Shown here: one piece after another, positions 26,874 through 35,999 of the stretch
Numbering within the stretch: the first letter of the stretch is position 1
Layout: every line of letters starts with the position of its first letter
Source: CAVVYA01 sp963752345
GTDB lineage: Bacteria; Pseudomonadota; Alphaproteobacteria; SMXQ01
Length of the DNA: 64,000 nt
Assembly (NCBI GenBank): GCA_963752345.1
Contig: CAVVYA010000017.1
Coordinates: forward strand, 62,001-126,000
Reading direction: 5' to 3'
Made by a program: the position numbers and the translations under genes
Notes under the pieces: generated by a model
What the model was told of the DNA's origin: nothing
Seen by the model: the letters and a program-made list of their open reading frames with translations, nothing else
Database searches by the model: none

Positions 26874-28025
26874 ATGAAATTTGTGCTGTTTTATCATTCG
26901 TTCACGTCGTGCTGGAACCACTCCGCGGCTCATTCATTGCGTGGCATCTGCCGTGAACTGATCAACCGCGAGCATGACGTCGTGGTCTACCAGCCCGAGG
27001 ACGGCTGGAGCCTGACCAATGCCCTGTCGGCCGGCGGTGAGACCGCCCTGGCAGAGGCCGCTCGCCTGGTTCCCGGCGTGGACCTTCGATCCTATCGCAT
27101 CGGCACGCTCGACCTCGACGTCGACCGCGCTCTGGACGGGGCGGATGTGGTCCTCGTGCATGAATGGACCGAGCCGGAGTTGGTGGCGCGCCTGGGTCAG
27201 CGGCGCAGCCGCGGCGGCCGCTTCCTGCTGTTCTTCCATGACACGCATCACCGCGTGATCACCGCGCCGCTCGAAATGGAGCAGCTCGATCTCGATGGCT
27301 ACGATGGCGTGCTCGCAGGCGGCGAGGTGCTGCGCGAGGCCTATCTGGATTGTGGCTGGGGGCGGCAGGCTTTCACCTGGCACGAAGGCGCCGATTCGGC
27401 GCTCTTCAAGATGGATCAGAGCGCGCCGAAGGAGCGCGATGTGCTTTGGATCGGCAATTGGTCCGCCGGTGAGCGCAACCAGGCGATTGCCGAATATCTG
27501 ATCGACCCCGTCGTGAAGCTGCAACTCAAGGCACGCGTCCATGGTGTGCAATATCCGGAATTGGCGCGCGAGCGGCTGGTGGAGAACGGCATATCCTACG
27601 CCGGCTGGCTGCCCAATCACCGCATGCCCGACGCCTTCGCGCGCGCGCGCTTCACCCTGCTGCTGCAGAACAGCGCCTATGTGGACGCGCTGCCGGGTGT
27701 GCCGCACGTCCGCATGTTCGAGGCGCTGTCATGCGGAATTCCCCTGATCAGCATGCCGTGGCGCGATGCCGAAGGGCTGTTTCCGAGCGGCAGCTACCTG
27801 ACCGTCAACAACGGCGACGAAATGCGTGCGGCGATGTCGCTCGTGCTGCGCGACGAGGATCTCGCCGAGGACATGGTGCGCAGCGGGTTGCATGCCATTC
27901 GCACGCGCCATACGTGCGGCCACCGCGTCGACGAACTCCTGCCGATCATCGACGGCATGCGCGCGGCGTCCGCGCGCGCCAAGGTTCGCCGGCCGGCGCA
28001 GGCGGAGCACCGTATCGCGCCCTGA
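26874..28025 (+). CDS. CgeB-like glycosyltransferase family protein
   Basis: A 383-residue protein of the GT-B type. The N-terminal half has a Rossmann-like start (MKFVLFYHSFTSCWNH) and HDTHHRV. The C-terminal half has DVLWIGNWSAGER, YAGWLPNHRMPDAFARAR, and the sugar-nucleotide motif HVRMFEALSCGIPLIS typical of glycosyltransferase family 1 and CgeB/YkvP proteins. It would transfer a sugar to an envelope or extracellular acceptor in the cytoplasm; the acceptor is unknown. The EcfG-type promoter upstream places it in the stress regulon. Confidence 0.8.
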   Translation: MKFVLFYHSFTSCWNHSAAHSLRGICRELINREHDVVVYQPEDGWSLTNALSAGGETALAEAARLVPGVDLRSYRIGTLDLDVDRALDGADVVLVHEWTEPELVARLGQRRSRGGRFLLFFHDTHHRVITAPLEMEQLDLDGYDGVLAGGEVLREAYLDCGWGRQAFTWHEGADSALFKMDQSAPKERDVLWIGNWSAGERNQAIAEYLIDPVVKLQLKARVHGVQYPELARERLVENGISYAGWLPNHRMPDAFARARFTLLLQNSAYVDALPGVPHVRMFEALSCGIPLISMPWRDAEGLFPSGSYLTVNNGDEMRAAMSLVLRDEDLAEDMVRSGLHAIRTRHTCGHRVDELLPIIDGMRAASARAKVRRPAQAEHRIAP

Positions 28026-28062
28026 CCGGCGCGGGCCACGGTGGGACGCGACGTTCCCGTGC

Positions 28063-28905
28063 TTAACGGGGAAGCCCGCCCATCATGCGCGACAGGCGTT
28101 GCGCCGTCGCCTTCAATCGGGTCGCTGGATTGCCCTCGTAGCTCGTGTCGAATGAGCCGATCAGGCCGGTCAGCGCCAGGCACATGGCGAGGCGTCCGTC
28201 CTGGGAGAATACCGGTGCGCCGAGCGCTGCCACCGCGGGATTGCGGATGCCACTGGCTTGCGACAGGCCGTGCTGGCGCACCTCGTCCTGCAGTTTCGCG
28301 ATCTCCGCCGCGTTCAGCCGCTTGCCTTTGTCGGCCGCGCCATTCCATGACGCGATGTCCCGTTGCAACAGCGTTTTGATCTCGCCCGCCGGCATATAGG
28401 CGAGGAAGATGCGTCCCACCGCGGTGATCGGCAGCGAGAGATTGGCCCCCTCGCGGATGCGCACCGCGGTTTCCAGGCCGCCTTGTTCGCTCTTGATCAC
28501 GGTCGGTCCATTCGAACCCCAAACCGCGAGCAGGGAGACCAGCCCCGTGGTGTCGGTCAACGGCCGCATCAGATCCGATGCGAGCCGCACCGCGTCGAGC
28601 CGGGCGGTCGCCGCGACTCCGAGCTCGATCGAGGCCAGCCCGATGTCATAACGGCCTGTCGCCGGATCCTGCTTGAGAAATTCGGCCTGGGTCAGGCTTC
28701 TGAGGTAGCGGAATGTGCGGCTCGGCGACATCGCCATCTTCTTGGCGATTTCGGTGAGCGTCGCCGGCTCCTTGAGCTGCGCCACGGCCTGCAGCAGGTC
28801 GAGACCCGCCAGGATGGTGCGGCTACCCGATTGTTCCGGCGGCACTTTCGCCGGACGGCCTCGCAGCCCGGTTCGGCCCGGCGCCATTTTCGACGGTTTC
28901 GCCAT
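28063..28905 (-). CDS. IclR family transcriptional regulator
   Basis: A 280-residue regulator. The N-terminal winged helix-turn-helix (about residues 28-90) contains LKEPATLTEIAKKMAMSPSRTFRYLRSL. The C-terminal IclR effector domain has GLVSLLAVWG, TAVGRIFLAYMP and RNPAVAALGAPVFSQDG. IclR proteins usually bind the pathway's substrate or product. It is divergent from the DapA-gentisate-HDO-receptor operon and the 200-base gap carries a strong palindrome (28999-29019). It most likely controls that operon and itself. I use the ATG at 28905 rather than upstream in-frame codons that overlap the palindrome. Confidence 0.9.
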   Translation of the reverse strand: MAKPSKMAPGRTGLRGRPAKVPPEQSGSRTILAGLDLLQAVAQLKEPATLTEIAKKMAMSPSRTFRYLRSLTQAEFLKQDPATGRYDIGLASIELGVAATARLDAVRLASDLMRPLTDTTGLVSLLAVWGSNGPTVIKSEQGGLETAVRIREGANLSLPITAVGRIFLAYMPAGEIKTLLQRDIASWNGAADKGKRLNAAEIAKLQDEVRQHGLSQASGIRNPAVAALGAPVFSQDGRLAMCLALTGLIGSFDTSYEGNPATRLKATAQRLSRMMGGLPR

Positions 28906-28998
28906 AGTAGTGTCCCGTGCGCTGGCGCGGACCGCGCCAGCCGCGGACTCGAGCCTTGACTCGCCCTCCACTATACCGGGATAATCAAAATAGAAAAC

Positions 28999-29019
28999 TT
29001 TTTTCGTAAATCGAAAAAA
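28999..29019. promoter_or_regulatory. Perfect palindrome, candidate IclR operator
   Basis: TTTTTTCG, five bases TAAAT, CGAAAAAA: a perfect 8-bp inverted repeat in an A/T-rich island within GC-rich DNA. It lies between the divergent IclR gene and the DapA-like gene. Size and position fit an IclR-family operator; the T and A runs would also bend DNA. Confidence 0.65.
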
Positions 29020-29101
29020 ACAAGCGTCGCCCCGCAGGGGCGGCTGGCTTTGAGGCGCTTCTTCGAACCGGGCACGCGCCCGACTGAACCGGAGGATATC
29101 G

Positions 29102-30022
29102 ATGAACGACATTCGTGGCATGCTGCTGCCGCTGCCGACCGTGTTCGACGACAATGGCATGATCGACGAGCCCGTTCTGCGCCAGATGGTCGACTACTAC
29201 ATTGGCGCCGGCATCCATGCGGTGTTCGTCGGCGGCTCCATGGGCCAGGGCATGGCGCTTACCCAGGACGAGCGCAAGAGGTTGTTCGACATCGTCATCA
29301 GCGCGGTGAACAAGCGCATTCCCGTGGTCGCCCATGTCGGCACGGCGGATCCCTATACCACCATCGATCTCGGCCGCCACGCGCTCAAGGCCGGCGCCGA
29401 CGCGCTGGCCATCGTGGGGCCCTATTATTATTCGGATCGCACCCAGCCGGAACTGCGCGCCCATTTCAAGATGGTCGGCCGCGAGCTCAAGGCGCCGATC
29501 CTGCTTTACAACAACCCGAAGTACCAGGGTTATCCGATCACCGGCGAGCATATGGCGCAGTTCGTCGAGGATTCGCCGCAGATCTTCGGCTGCAAGCTGG
29601 CCAAGGGCGGCATCGATGAGATGGTCGCTTATCGCGCCACGCTCGGTCCGGACTTCAAGCTGTTCGCCATGGCGAGCTCGCTGTTCCCGGGCATCCGACT
29701 CGGGCTCAGCGGCACGGTCAGCCCGCCGCTCACCTTGTGCCCGGAGATCGGCGTCGCTTGCATTCGCGCCATCGATGCCGGCGACGACCGCCGCGCGCTC
29801 GAATTGCAGGAAGCGATCGTCGAACTGCAGGGCGCCCTCATGTCGCCCGCGATTCGCAAGGTCGCCGGCCGCGGCGTCTATCTCGCCGGTCTGCGCGAAC
29901 TCGGCTTTCCGATCAAGATCTATCCGCGCTGGCCGGTTGCGGAAGTGCCGGCGGTCGGCATCGAACGCATCCGTGCCGCCTTGCAGCGGGCGCGTTCCGC
30001 GCTTGCCAAGAAGGCGGCCTGA
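29102..30022 (+). CDS. Dihydrodipicolinate synthase/N-acetylneuraminate lyase family aldolase
   Basis: A 306-residue TIM-barrel class I aldolase. The DapA/NanA family signature is present: VGGSMGQGMALTQDERKRL near residue 45 (family GTTGE... region), then LLYNNPKYQGYPI with the proton-relay tyrosine. The Schiff-base lysine lies in IFGCKLAKGG near residue 165. The usual GTTGE is replaced by GGSMGQG, so it is not a lysine-biosynthesis DapA; it more likely cleaves or makes a pyruvate-derived catabolic intermediate. GGAGG ten bases before the ATG supports the start. It is the first gene of the operon divergent from IclR. Confidence 0.87.
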   Translation: MNDIRGMLLPLPTVFDDNGMIDEPVLRQMVDYYIGAGIHAVFVGGSMGQGMALTQDERKRLFDIVISAVNKRIPVVAHVGTADPYTTIDLGRHALKAGADALAIVGPYYYSDRTQPELRAHFKMVGRELKAPILLYNNPKYQGYPITGEHMAQFVEDSPQIFGCKLAKGGIDEMVAYRATLGPDFKLFAMASSLFPGIRLGLSGTVSPPLTLCPEIGVACIRAIDAGDDRRALELQEAIVELQGALMSPAIRKVAGRGVYLAGLRELGFPIKIYPRWPVAEVPAVGIERIRAALQRARSALAKKAA

Positions 30023-30046
30023 TTCCACCACGGAGGACACGGCTCG

Positions 30047-31090
30047 ATGTCGGGCACGTCGCACCCGGACGCCACGGCCGCATTGGATGCCGAGCTTGCC
30101 GCCATCCATATGGAGGGTCATTGGAAGAGCAACCAGGACGGCCTGCCGGCCGAGCCCGGCGGCACGGCGCAGCCGCACCTGTGGCGCTGGGACGAGGTCT
30201 ATCCAAAGCTGCTGAAAGCCGGTGAGTTACTGGACAACGAGGCCGGCGCGTCGCGTCGCACCCTGCGGCTGTGCACGCCCGGCCTGTCGAACAAGGCCAC
30301 CACGCGCACCATCCATACTTCGATTCAGATGGTGAAACCCGGCGAAGTTGCCAAGATGCATCGTCATTCGATCAGCGCCTTTCGCTTCATCCTCGGCGGC
30401 TCCGGCGGAATTACGGCGGTCGATGGCCGGCGCTTCGTCATGCGGCGGCACGATCTCGTGCTCACGCCGCAATGGAGCTGGCACGAGCACAGCAACGATA
30501 CCGCGGAGCCGATGATCTGGATCGACGGCCACGACATGCCGCTGATGCGCTCGCTCGACACGATCTTCTTCCAGTCGGAGAAAGACCAAAATGCCGGCTC
30601 GCTGGTCGAGCCGGATGATTTTTCCGACGTGCCGCCGGCGGAAGCGTGCATCTACAACGGCGAGGAATCCCTCACTGTGTTGCGCGGGCTGGGCGCGGAT
30701 GCCTGGAACCCATTCGAGGGCGTGGTGCTCGAGTACCGCAACCCGGTCAGCGGCGGTCCCACTCTGCCGACGATCCTATGCCGCTTGCATCGGCTCGACG
30801 GCGGCGAGGCGACCCAGCGCCGCCGTCACACGGCGAGCACGATCTATCATGTCATCGCGGGCAGCGGCCGTTCGGTCGTGGGCGACAAGACGCTGGACTG
30901 GAAGGCCGGCGACATCTTCGTCGTGCCGAATTGGGCGTGGCACAGCCATCGCGCCGATCAGCGCGAGCAGGCCACGCTGTTCAGCATCACCGATGAGCCG
31001 ATTCTCGCGGCGCTCGGGCATCTTCGCAGTGAAGCCGCTATGCTGGAAGACAATGAAACATTAAATCACGGAGTACGCCGACATGGTTGA
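30047..31090 (+). CDS. Gentisate 1,2-dioxygenase-like bicupin
   Basis: A 347-residue bicupin. The N-terminal cupin has the iron-type histidines in MHRHSISAFRFILGG near residue 105 and WHEHSND. The C-terminal cupin has RRRHTASTIYHVIAGSG and WHSHRA. PHLWRWDEVYP near residue 45 is a marker of the gentisate/salicylate 1,2-dioxygenase family, Fe(II) enzymes that open aromatic rings between two substituted carbons. The exact substrate is not predictable. It lies 24 bases after the aldolase gene and overlaps the next gene by eight bases, so translation is probably coupled. Confidence 0.85.
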   Translation: MSGTSHPDATAALDAELAAIHMEGHWKSNQDGLPAEPGGTAQPHLWRWDEVYPKLLKAGELLDNEAGASRRTLRLCTPGLSNKATTRTIHTSIQMVKPGEVAKMHRHSISAFRFILGGSGGITAVDGRRFVMRRHDLVLTPQWSWHEHSNDTAEPMIWIDGHDMPLMRSLDTIFFQSEKDQNAGSLVEPDDFSDVPPAEACIYNGEESLTVLRGLGADAWNPFEGVVLEYRNPVSGGPTLPTILCRLHRLDGGEATQRRRHTASTIYHVIAGSGRSVVGDKTLDWKAGDIFVVPNWAWHSHRADQREQATLFSITDEPILAALGHLRSEAAMLEDNETLNHGVRRHG

Positions 31091-31830
31091 GAGCACGGCA
31101 TTGAAACGCAGTGGCGGCGGGTTACGCGGAGCGCCTGGAAGCGGAGCTCAACCGCATGGTCAACGAGCAGTTCGCCAGCGCGGAATTCCGCTTCCTCGCG
31201 GAGACGCCGCTCACCATGGCACGGGCCAAGTTCTACACCTTGCAGATGGTCTTCTACGCCGCCAACCGCCGCGATTGCTGGGCCTATGTGCAGGCGCGTG
31301 CGCCGTTGGACGTCAAGCAGGCGATCTGGCATCACGAGCAGGACGAGCTGATCGTCGATCCGCGCGGCGGCACCGATCACATGACCTTGATGAGCCGCGA
31401 GGCGGTGGCGCTCGGCGTCACCCCACAGGAACTCGCCGCGTCGCAGCCGACGCCGCTGGTCAAGGCGGCCTTGATGGCGTTCTGCTACAACGCCTCGACC
31501 TTGCCGTGGCTCGCCGGCCTCGTGCAGTCGCACTTCATGGAGCGGCGCAACAACAACACGCTGATCAAGAGCGGCGCGGGCGGCTCGTCGGTGCGCTGGC
31601 GCGACCGGCTGATCAAGGAGCTTGGCGTCGATCCCAAGGGCCTGAGCTCCAGCAACGTCCATGTGGTGGCGGACCAGGAGCACTCCGACCTGATCTGGGA
31701 GGCTGTCGAGCGCCATATCACGGACGAGGATGCCTATAAGGAGGCGCTGCGGGGCGCGCGCGAGGCGGCGCAGCTCGACCGCGCCGTGCGTGCCGCGCTC
31801 GCCAGCGGCATGCGCATGATCGACGCTTAA
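31083..31830 (+). CDS. Haem-oxygenase-like diiron oxidase (HDO/TenA-like), copy 1; one-base frameshift
   Basis: An all-helical TenA/haem-oxygenase-fold protein of about 248 residues after repair. Counting from the GTG at 31111, metal-ligand candidates are E76 and D83 (HHEQDELIVD), E144 (HFMERR), and an HxxxDxxH helix (H184, D188, H191). This is the layout of HDO enzymes such as CADD, UndA and SznF, which activate O2 at a diiron site to cleave C-C bonds or oxidise amines. The ATG at 31083, with GGAG nine bases ahead, needs removal of one base near 31118 to join; otherwise translation starts at the GTG. Paralogue of 35189-35920. The reaction is unknown. Confidence 0.75.
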
Positions 31831-31876
31831 GCGGTCCGAGACAAACGAGAGGGACCGCGCAAAGGTGGGGGAAGAC

Positions 31877-32910
31877 ATGATCAGCATCGCTCGATACGGC
31901 CTGCTTGTAGCCGCGGTCGCCGGGATTCTCAAGCTCGGCCGCCGCGCAGGAACTCGTTCTATGCCGGCCGCGAAGTGCGCCTCATCGTCGGCACCGGCGC
32001 GGGCGGCGGCTACGATACCTATGCCCGCCTGGTCGCGCGCTATCTCGGCAATCATATTCCCGGCAATCCCACCTTCGTGGTGTCGTCGATGCCCGGCGCA
32101 TCGGGCGTCAAGGCGGTCAACTATCTTTATTCCGCGGCGCCCAAGGATGGCTCGGTCATCGCCACCTTCAACAACTCCATGCCGGTCTATCAGGCGATCG
32201 GCCAGCCCGGCATTCAATTCAAGAGCGAGGAGCTGTCGTGGCTCGCCAGCATGAGCCAGCTCGTCAGCGTGGTGGCGGTGTGGCACACGGCGGGCGTCAA
32301 CACGATCGAGGACGCGAAGAAGAAGGAAATCGTCATGGGGGCGACCGGCGCGGCTGGCACCATGGCTGGTTATCCCGCGCTGCTCAACAACACGCTGGGC
32401 ACCAAATTCAAGATCGTCACGGGCTACGAGGGCGGCAATCAGCTCAATCTCGCCATGGAGCGCGGCGAGGTGCAAGGACGCGGCACGCTATCCTGGTCCT
32501 CGGTTCAGTCGCTCAAGCCCGATTGGTTCGCCGAGAAGAAGGTCATCCCGCTGGTGCAGTTCGGCCCGAAGAAGGAGCCAGATCTGCCGCATGTTCCGCT
32601 GTTGACCGACCTGGCGCAGGACGATGTGCAGCGGCAGATGTTCCAGTTCGTCATTCTGCCGAGCGCCATGGAGCGGCCGTTCGCCGGCCCGCCCGGCATA
32701 CCGGCGGCGCGGGTCGAGCTGCTGCGGCGCGGATTCGAGGCCATGGCGAAAAATCCGGAACTTATCGAGGCCGCGAAGAAGCAGGACGTCGACCTCGTGC
32801 CGCTGCCGGGCGAAGAGGTGCAGAAAATCGTCGCCACCATCGTGAACACGCCGCCCGATATCATCGAGCGGACGAAGGTTGCCATGGCGGTCAAGGAAAC
32901 CGCGCGATAA
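31877..32910 (+). CDS. TTT (Bug/TctC family) periplasmic solute receptor, two extra bases in the signal region
   Basis: About 343 residues when repaired. The mature part is clear: SFYAGREVRLIVGTG, GGGYDTYARLVARYLGNHIPG, SSMPGASG, APKDGSVI and NTLGTKFKIVTGYEGG. Two single-base insertions near 31926 and 31949 scramble the end of the signal peptide; removing both gives ...AGISSSAAAQNSFYAG, a normal signal peptidase site. GGGG before the ATG at 31877 serves as ribosome-binding site. It is the first of three tandem receptors lying between the two HDO genes. Confidence 0.87.
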
Positions 32911-32935
32911 AGCCATGGGGCACAGGGAGGACATC

Positions 32936-34000
32936 GTGAGAACGATCGAACACACATTGCGGCAAATCGGCGCGGTTGCCGTCGGCATCGCGCTGCTCGC
33001 CGGCGCTGGCGCATCGAGTCAGGCCGCGGTCGACAGCGGCGCCGCCGATTTCTACAAGGGTAAGCAGATCAGCGTGCTGATCGGCTACGGTCCGGGCGGC
33101 GGCTACGACGTCTACAGCCGGTTGCTGGCGCGCCATTTCGGCAGCCATGTGCCGGGAAACCCGTCGGTCGTCGCGCAGAACAAGCCGGGCGCCGGCAGTA
33201 TCCGCCTGGCCAACGAGCTCTACAACGCCTCGCCGGCCGACGGCACGGTCATCGGCATGATCGGCGACGTGCTGCTGGTCAAGCAGGTGGTGGGCGAGGC
33301 CGGCCTCAAGTTCGATTCCAAAAACTTCAACTGGATCGGCCGCCTTGCGGTCACCGATCCCGTTCTCGTCATCCGTCCCGATTCGCCGGCGCTGACGATG
33401 GAAGAGATACGTCAGAAGGAACTGTCGATCGGTGTGCCGGGCGCCGGCTCGGCGACGGCGCAGAACATCGCCGTGGTCAACTACCTGCTCGGCACCAAGT
33501 TCAAGATCATTTCCGGTTATCCCAGCGGCACCGAGGTGCGCCTCGCGGTCGAGCGCGGCGAAGTGCACGGCTCGGGTAGCGTGCTGTGGGGCATCAGCAA
33601 GGATTGGGTCGAGCGCAACAAGCTCAAGATCCTCTATCAGGTCTCGCTCGAGAAATTGCCGGACCTGCCGGATGTGCCGCGCCTGATCGATCTCGGGCGC
33701 AACGACGACGAGAGGCGGCTGTTGCGGTTCTTCGGTTCCTATGTGGAAATCGGCCGCTCGTTCCTCGCGCCGCCCAAGGTGCCGGCGGAGCGCGTGGCGA
33801 CGCTGCGCGCGGCCTTCAGCAAGATGGTGCAGGATCCTGCATTCCTGGCCGACGCGCAGAAAGCCAAGCTCGACCTGAACATCCAGTCCGGCGAAGACCA
33901 GCAGCGCGCCATTACCGAGGTCGCCAATCTGCAGGGCGACCTCTTGAAGAAGGCGATCGAGGTCAACCAGGCCACGGCCACCAAGGAAGGCAACGATTGA
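32936..34000 (+). CDS. TTT (Bug/TctC family) periplasmic solute receptor
   Basis: A 354-residue secreted binding protein with a signal peptide ending near SSQAA. ADFYKGKQISVLIG, GGGYDVYSRLLARHFGSHVPG, QNKPGAGS, SPADGTVIG and YLLGTKFKIISGYPSG follow. The GTG at 32936 has GGAGG five bases before it and gives the best signal peptide; the in-frame ATG at 32915 precedes the ribosome-binding site and is less likely. It is the second of three tandem receptors, which differ from each other by more than recent duplicates would. Confidence 0.88.
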   Translation: MRTIEHTLRQIGAVAVGIALLAGAGASSQAAVDSGAADFYKGKQISVLIGYGPGGGYDVYSRLLARHFGSHVPGNPSVVAQNKPGAGSIRLANELYNASPADGTVIGMIGDVLLVKQVVGEAGLKFDSKNFNWIGRLAVTDPVLVIRPDSPALTMEEIRQKELSIGVPGAGSATAQNIAVVNYLLGTKFKIISGYPSGTEVRLAVERGEVHGSGSVLWGISKDWVERNKLKILYQVSLEKLPDLPDVPRLIDLGRNDDERRLLRFFGSYVEIGRSFLAPPKVPAERVATLRAAFSKMVQDPAFLADAQKAKLDLNIQSGEDQQRAITEVANLQGDLLKKAIEVNQATATKEGND

Positions 34001-34086
34001 TGGCGCCCGTCTCGAACAGCCATCTGTCCTGTCCACCGAATAGAGGGCGGCACAAGCCGCCGACCAATGAGGGGAGCGCAAAAGTC

Positions 34087-35112
34087 ATGAAAAAGGGTAT
34101 GGGAGCGATATTGCTCGGTGCCGCAGTGGTGTTGGCGAACCCGGCCAATGCTCAGGACGTCGGCGATTTCTATAAGGGCAAGCAGATCCGCATGGTGATC
34201 GGGCTCGGCGCGGGCGAGGCCTACGACGTCTACGCCCGGCTGCTCGCCCGCCACATGCCGAAGCATATACCCGGCAATCCCACGATCATTCCGCAGAACC
34301 AGCCGGGCGCCGGCAGCCTGAATGCCATCAATTCGCTCTACAACACCGCGGCGCGCGACGGCACCGTCATCGGCACGGGCCACCGCTTCGTGCCCATGAT
34401 GCCGCTCCTCCAGATGGATGGGGTCATGTTCGATCCGCTGAAATTCACTTATATCGGATCGATGAACCGCGAAATCGGCGTCTGCATCGCCATGAAGGAA
34501 GCCGGCATTCGGACGCTGGAGGACATGAGGACGAAAGAATTCGTCGTCGGCACCACCGGAGCCGGCGCCGAGCTGACCAATTTCACGGCGACCCTGCGTT
34601 CGATGCTCGGCGTCAAGCTCAAGGTCATCGTCGGCTATCGCACCAGCCTCGACATCAACGCCGCCATGGAGAAGGGCGAGTTGCAGGGGCGTTGCGGCGT
34701 CTCCTACGGCAGCGTCAAGACGACCCGGCCGCAATGGCTGGCGAACAAGGAGATCGACATTCAGATTCAGCTTGGCCTGACCAAGGAAAAGGATCTGCCC
34801 GATGTCCCGCTGCTCGGCGATCTGGTGTCGAACCCGCAGGACCGCCAGGCCCTGGAACTGATGCTCGCCCCCTCCGAGATGGGACGGCCGTTCCTGGGTC
34901 CGCCGGATGTGCCGAAGGATCGCGTCGCCGCGTTGCGCGCGGCGTTCGACGCCAGCATGAAGGACAGCACCCTGTTGCAGGAAGCCGAGAAGCAGCGTCT
35001 GGAAATCGGCCCGCTCTCCGGCGCCGAGATGGAGGCGCTCGTGGTGCGGCTCTATAAAGCCCCGGCGCCCGTGGTCGAACGCGCAAGGGTCCTCGTGCAT
35101 ACGGCCCAATGA
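34087..35112 (+). CDS. TTT (Bug/TctC family) periplasmic solute receptor
   Basis: A 341-residue secreted binding protein (MKKGMGAILLG... signal, cleavage after NANAQ). GDFYKGKQIRMVIG follows, then GAGEAYDVYARLLARHMPKHIPG, where the usual GGGYD has become GEAYD in the ligand loop. QNQPGAGS and SMLGVKLKVIVGYRTS come next. The changed loop suggests a different ligand from its neighbours. It is third of the tandem receptors, followed by the second HDO gene after 76 bases. A minor alternative start upstream lacks a signal peptide. Confidence 0.88.
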   Translation: MKKGMGAILLGAAVVLANPANAQDVGDFYKGKQIRMVIGLGAGEAYDVYARLLARHMPKHIPGNPTIIPQNQPGAGSLNAINSLYNTAARDGTVIGTGHRFVPMMPLLQMDGVMFDPLKFTYIGSMNREIGVCIAMKEAGIRTLEDMRTKEFVVGTTGAGAELTNFTATLRSMLGVKLKVIVGYRTSLDINAAMEKGELQGRCGVSYGSVKTTRPQWLANKEIDIQIQLGLTKEKDLPDVPLLGDLVSNPQDRQALELMLAPSEMGRPFLGPPDVPKDRVAALRAAFDASMKDSTLLQEAEKQRLEIGPLSGAEMEALVVRLYKAPAPVVERARVLVHTAQ

Positions 35113-35188
35113 TGGAAGGGTTCAACTGAGGCGGCGCCCGAGCTTTTCACAGACCGCCTCGCGAATTGTGTTGTTACAGGAGAGCTCT

Positions 35189-35920
35189 ATGGCGACCGCG
35201 CTGAATACCAGCAACCCGATCAAGCAGCTCGAGCAAGAGCTCATCAGAATGGCGAACGCTCAGTTCGACTCCGAGCAATTCCGCCGTCTGCTCGGGCTTC
35301 GTTTCAACAAGGAACGGGCGCGCGTCTATATCCTCCAGCGCACCCATTGGACGGTGAACCGCCGCGAATGCTGGGCCCAGGTCCAGTCTCTCGCGCCGAT
35401 GCCGATCAAGAAGCTGATCTGGGACCATGAGCGCGACGAGCTCGAAGGCGACAAGGAGCTCGGCAAGCCCGACCATTACACCATGAGCGTCATGGAAGGC
35501 GCTTCGGTCGGCTTGAAGGCGAGCGACTTCGTTGACATGGGGCCGAGCGACGGCTGTTACACGTGCTGCTCAGCCTGGCTGAACCTCGCGCGCAATAGCC
35601 ATTGGCTGACCTCGCTCGCGGCCGCTTCCGCTCTCGAGCTCAGCAACTCCGACGAGATCCTGACTGGCGGTGGCATGTCCCGGCGCATGGGCATCAAGAT
35701 GCGCGACGAAGCCGGCATTCCGCTCAAGAAGCAGACCTCCAACGCCGAGCATATGGAAGCCGACATCAAGCACGCGCATATGCTGATGGAAGTCGCCGAG
35801 GAATATGCCGTGACCGAGCATGACCGGCAGCTCATTCTCGAAGGCGCGCGCCAGAGCTGGCGCATCGACCGCATCTGGAAGGGCCATCTGGCCGATCTGC
35901 TGGCCGCGATCCCGGAATGA
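35189..35920 (+). CDS. Haem-oxygenase-like diiron oxidase (HDO/TenA-like), copy 2
   Basis: An intact 243-residue relative of the protein at 31083-31830. Candidate diiron ligands fall at equivalent places: E81 and D88 (DHERDELEGD), E150 (ALELS), and H188, D192, H195 in the HxxxDxxH helix (AEHMEADIKHAHM). Conserved context includes VNRRECWAQVQ and the cysteine-rich GCYTCCSAWLNLARNSHW. Family knowledge points to O2 activation, not thiamin salvage, because TenA enzymes lack the HxxxDxxH helix. AGGAG precedes the ATG at 35189, and a terminator follows, so it closes the operon that began with the aldolase. Substrate unknown. Confidence 0.8.
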   Translation: MATALNTSNPIKQLEQELIRMANAQFDSEQFRRLLGLRFNKERARVYILQRTHWTVNRRECWAQVQSLAPMPIKKLIWDHERDELEGDKELGKPDHYTMSVMEGASVGLKASDFVDMGPSDGCYTCCSAWLNLARNSHWLTSLAAASALELSNSDEILTGGGMSRRMGIKMRDEAGIPLKKQTSNAEHMEADIKHAHMLMEVAEEYAVTEHDRQLILEGARQSWRIDRIWKGHLADLLAAIPE

Positions 35921-35931
35921 ATGAAGGCCGG

Positions 35932-35951
35932 GACACCGCCCGGCCTTTATC
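35932..35951 (+). terminator. Probable terminator of the HDO-receptor operon
   Basis: Inverted repeat aaggccggg / cccggcctt with a short loop, just after the HDO copy 2 stop. The T run is short (cctttat), so strength is uncertain. Confidence 0.65.
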
Positions 35952-35999
35952 CTCTCAGATCTTCGTGACGCGCGGCCGCCGTTACGCGGCCGCCGCGTT

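Noticed and set aside
35189..35920. Thiaminase II (TenA) assignment for the HDO-like proteins
   Set aside because: The HxxxDxxH helix and equivalent glutamates fit the diiron branch, and no thiamin genes are near.
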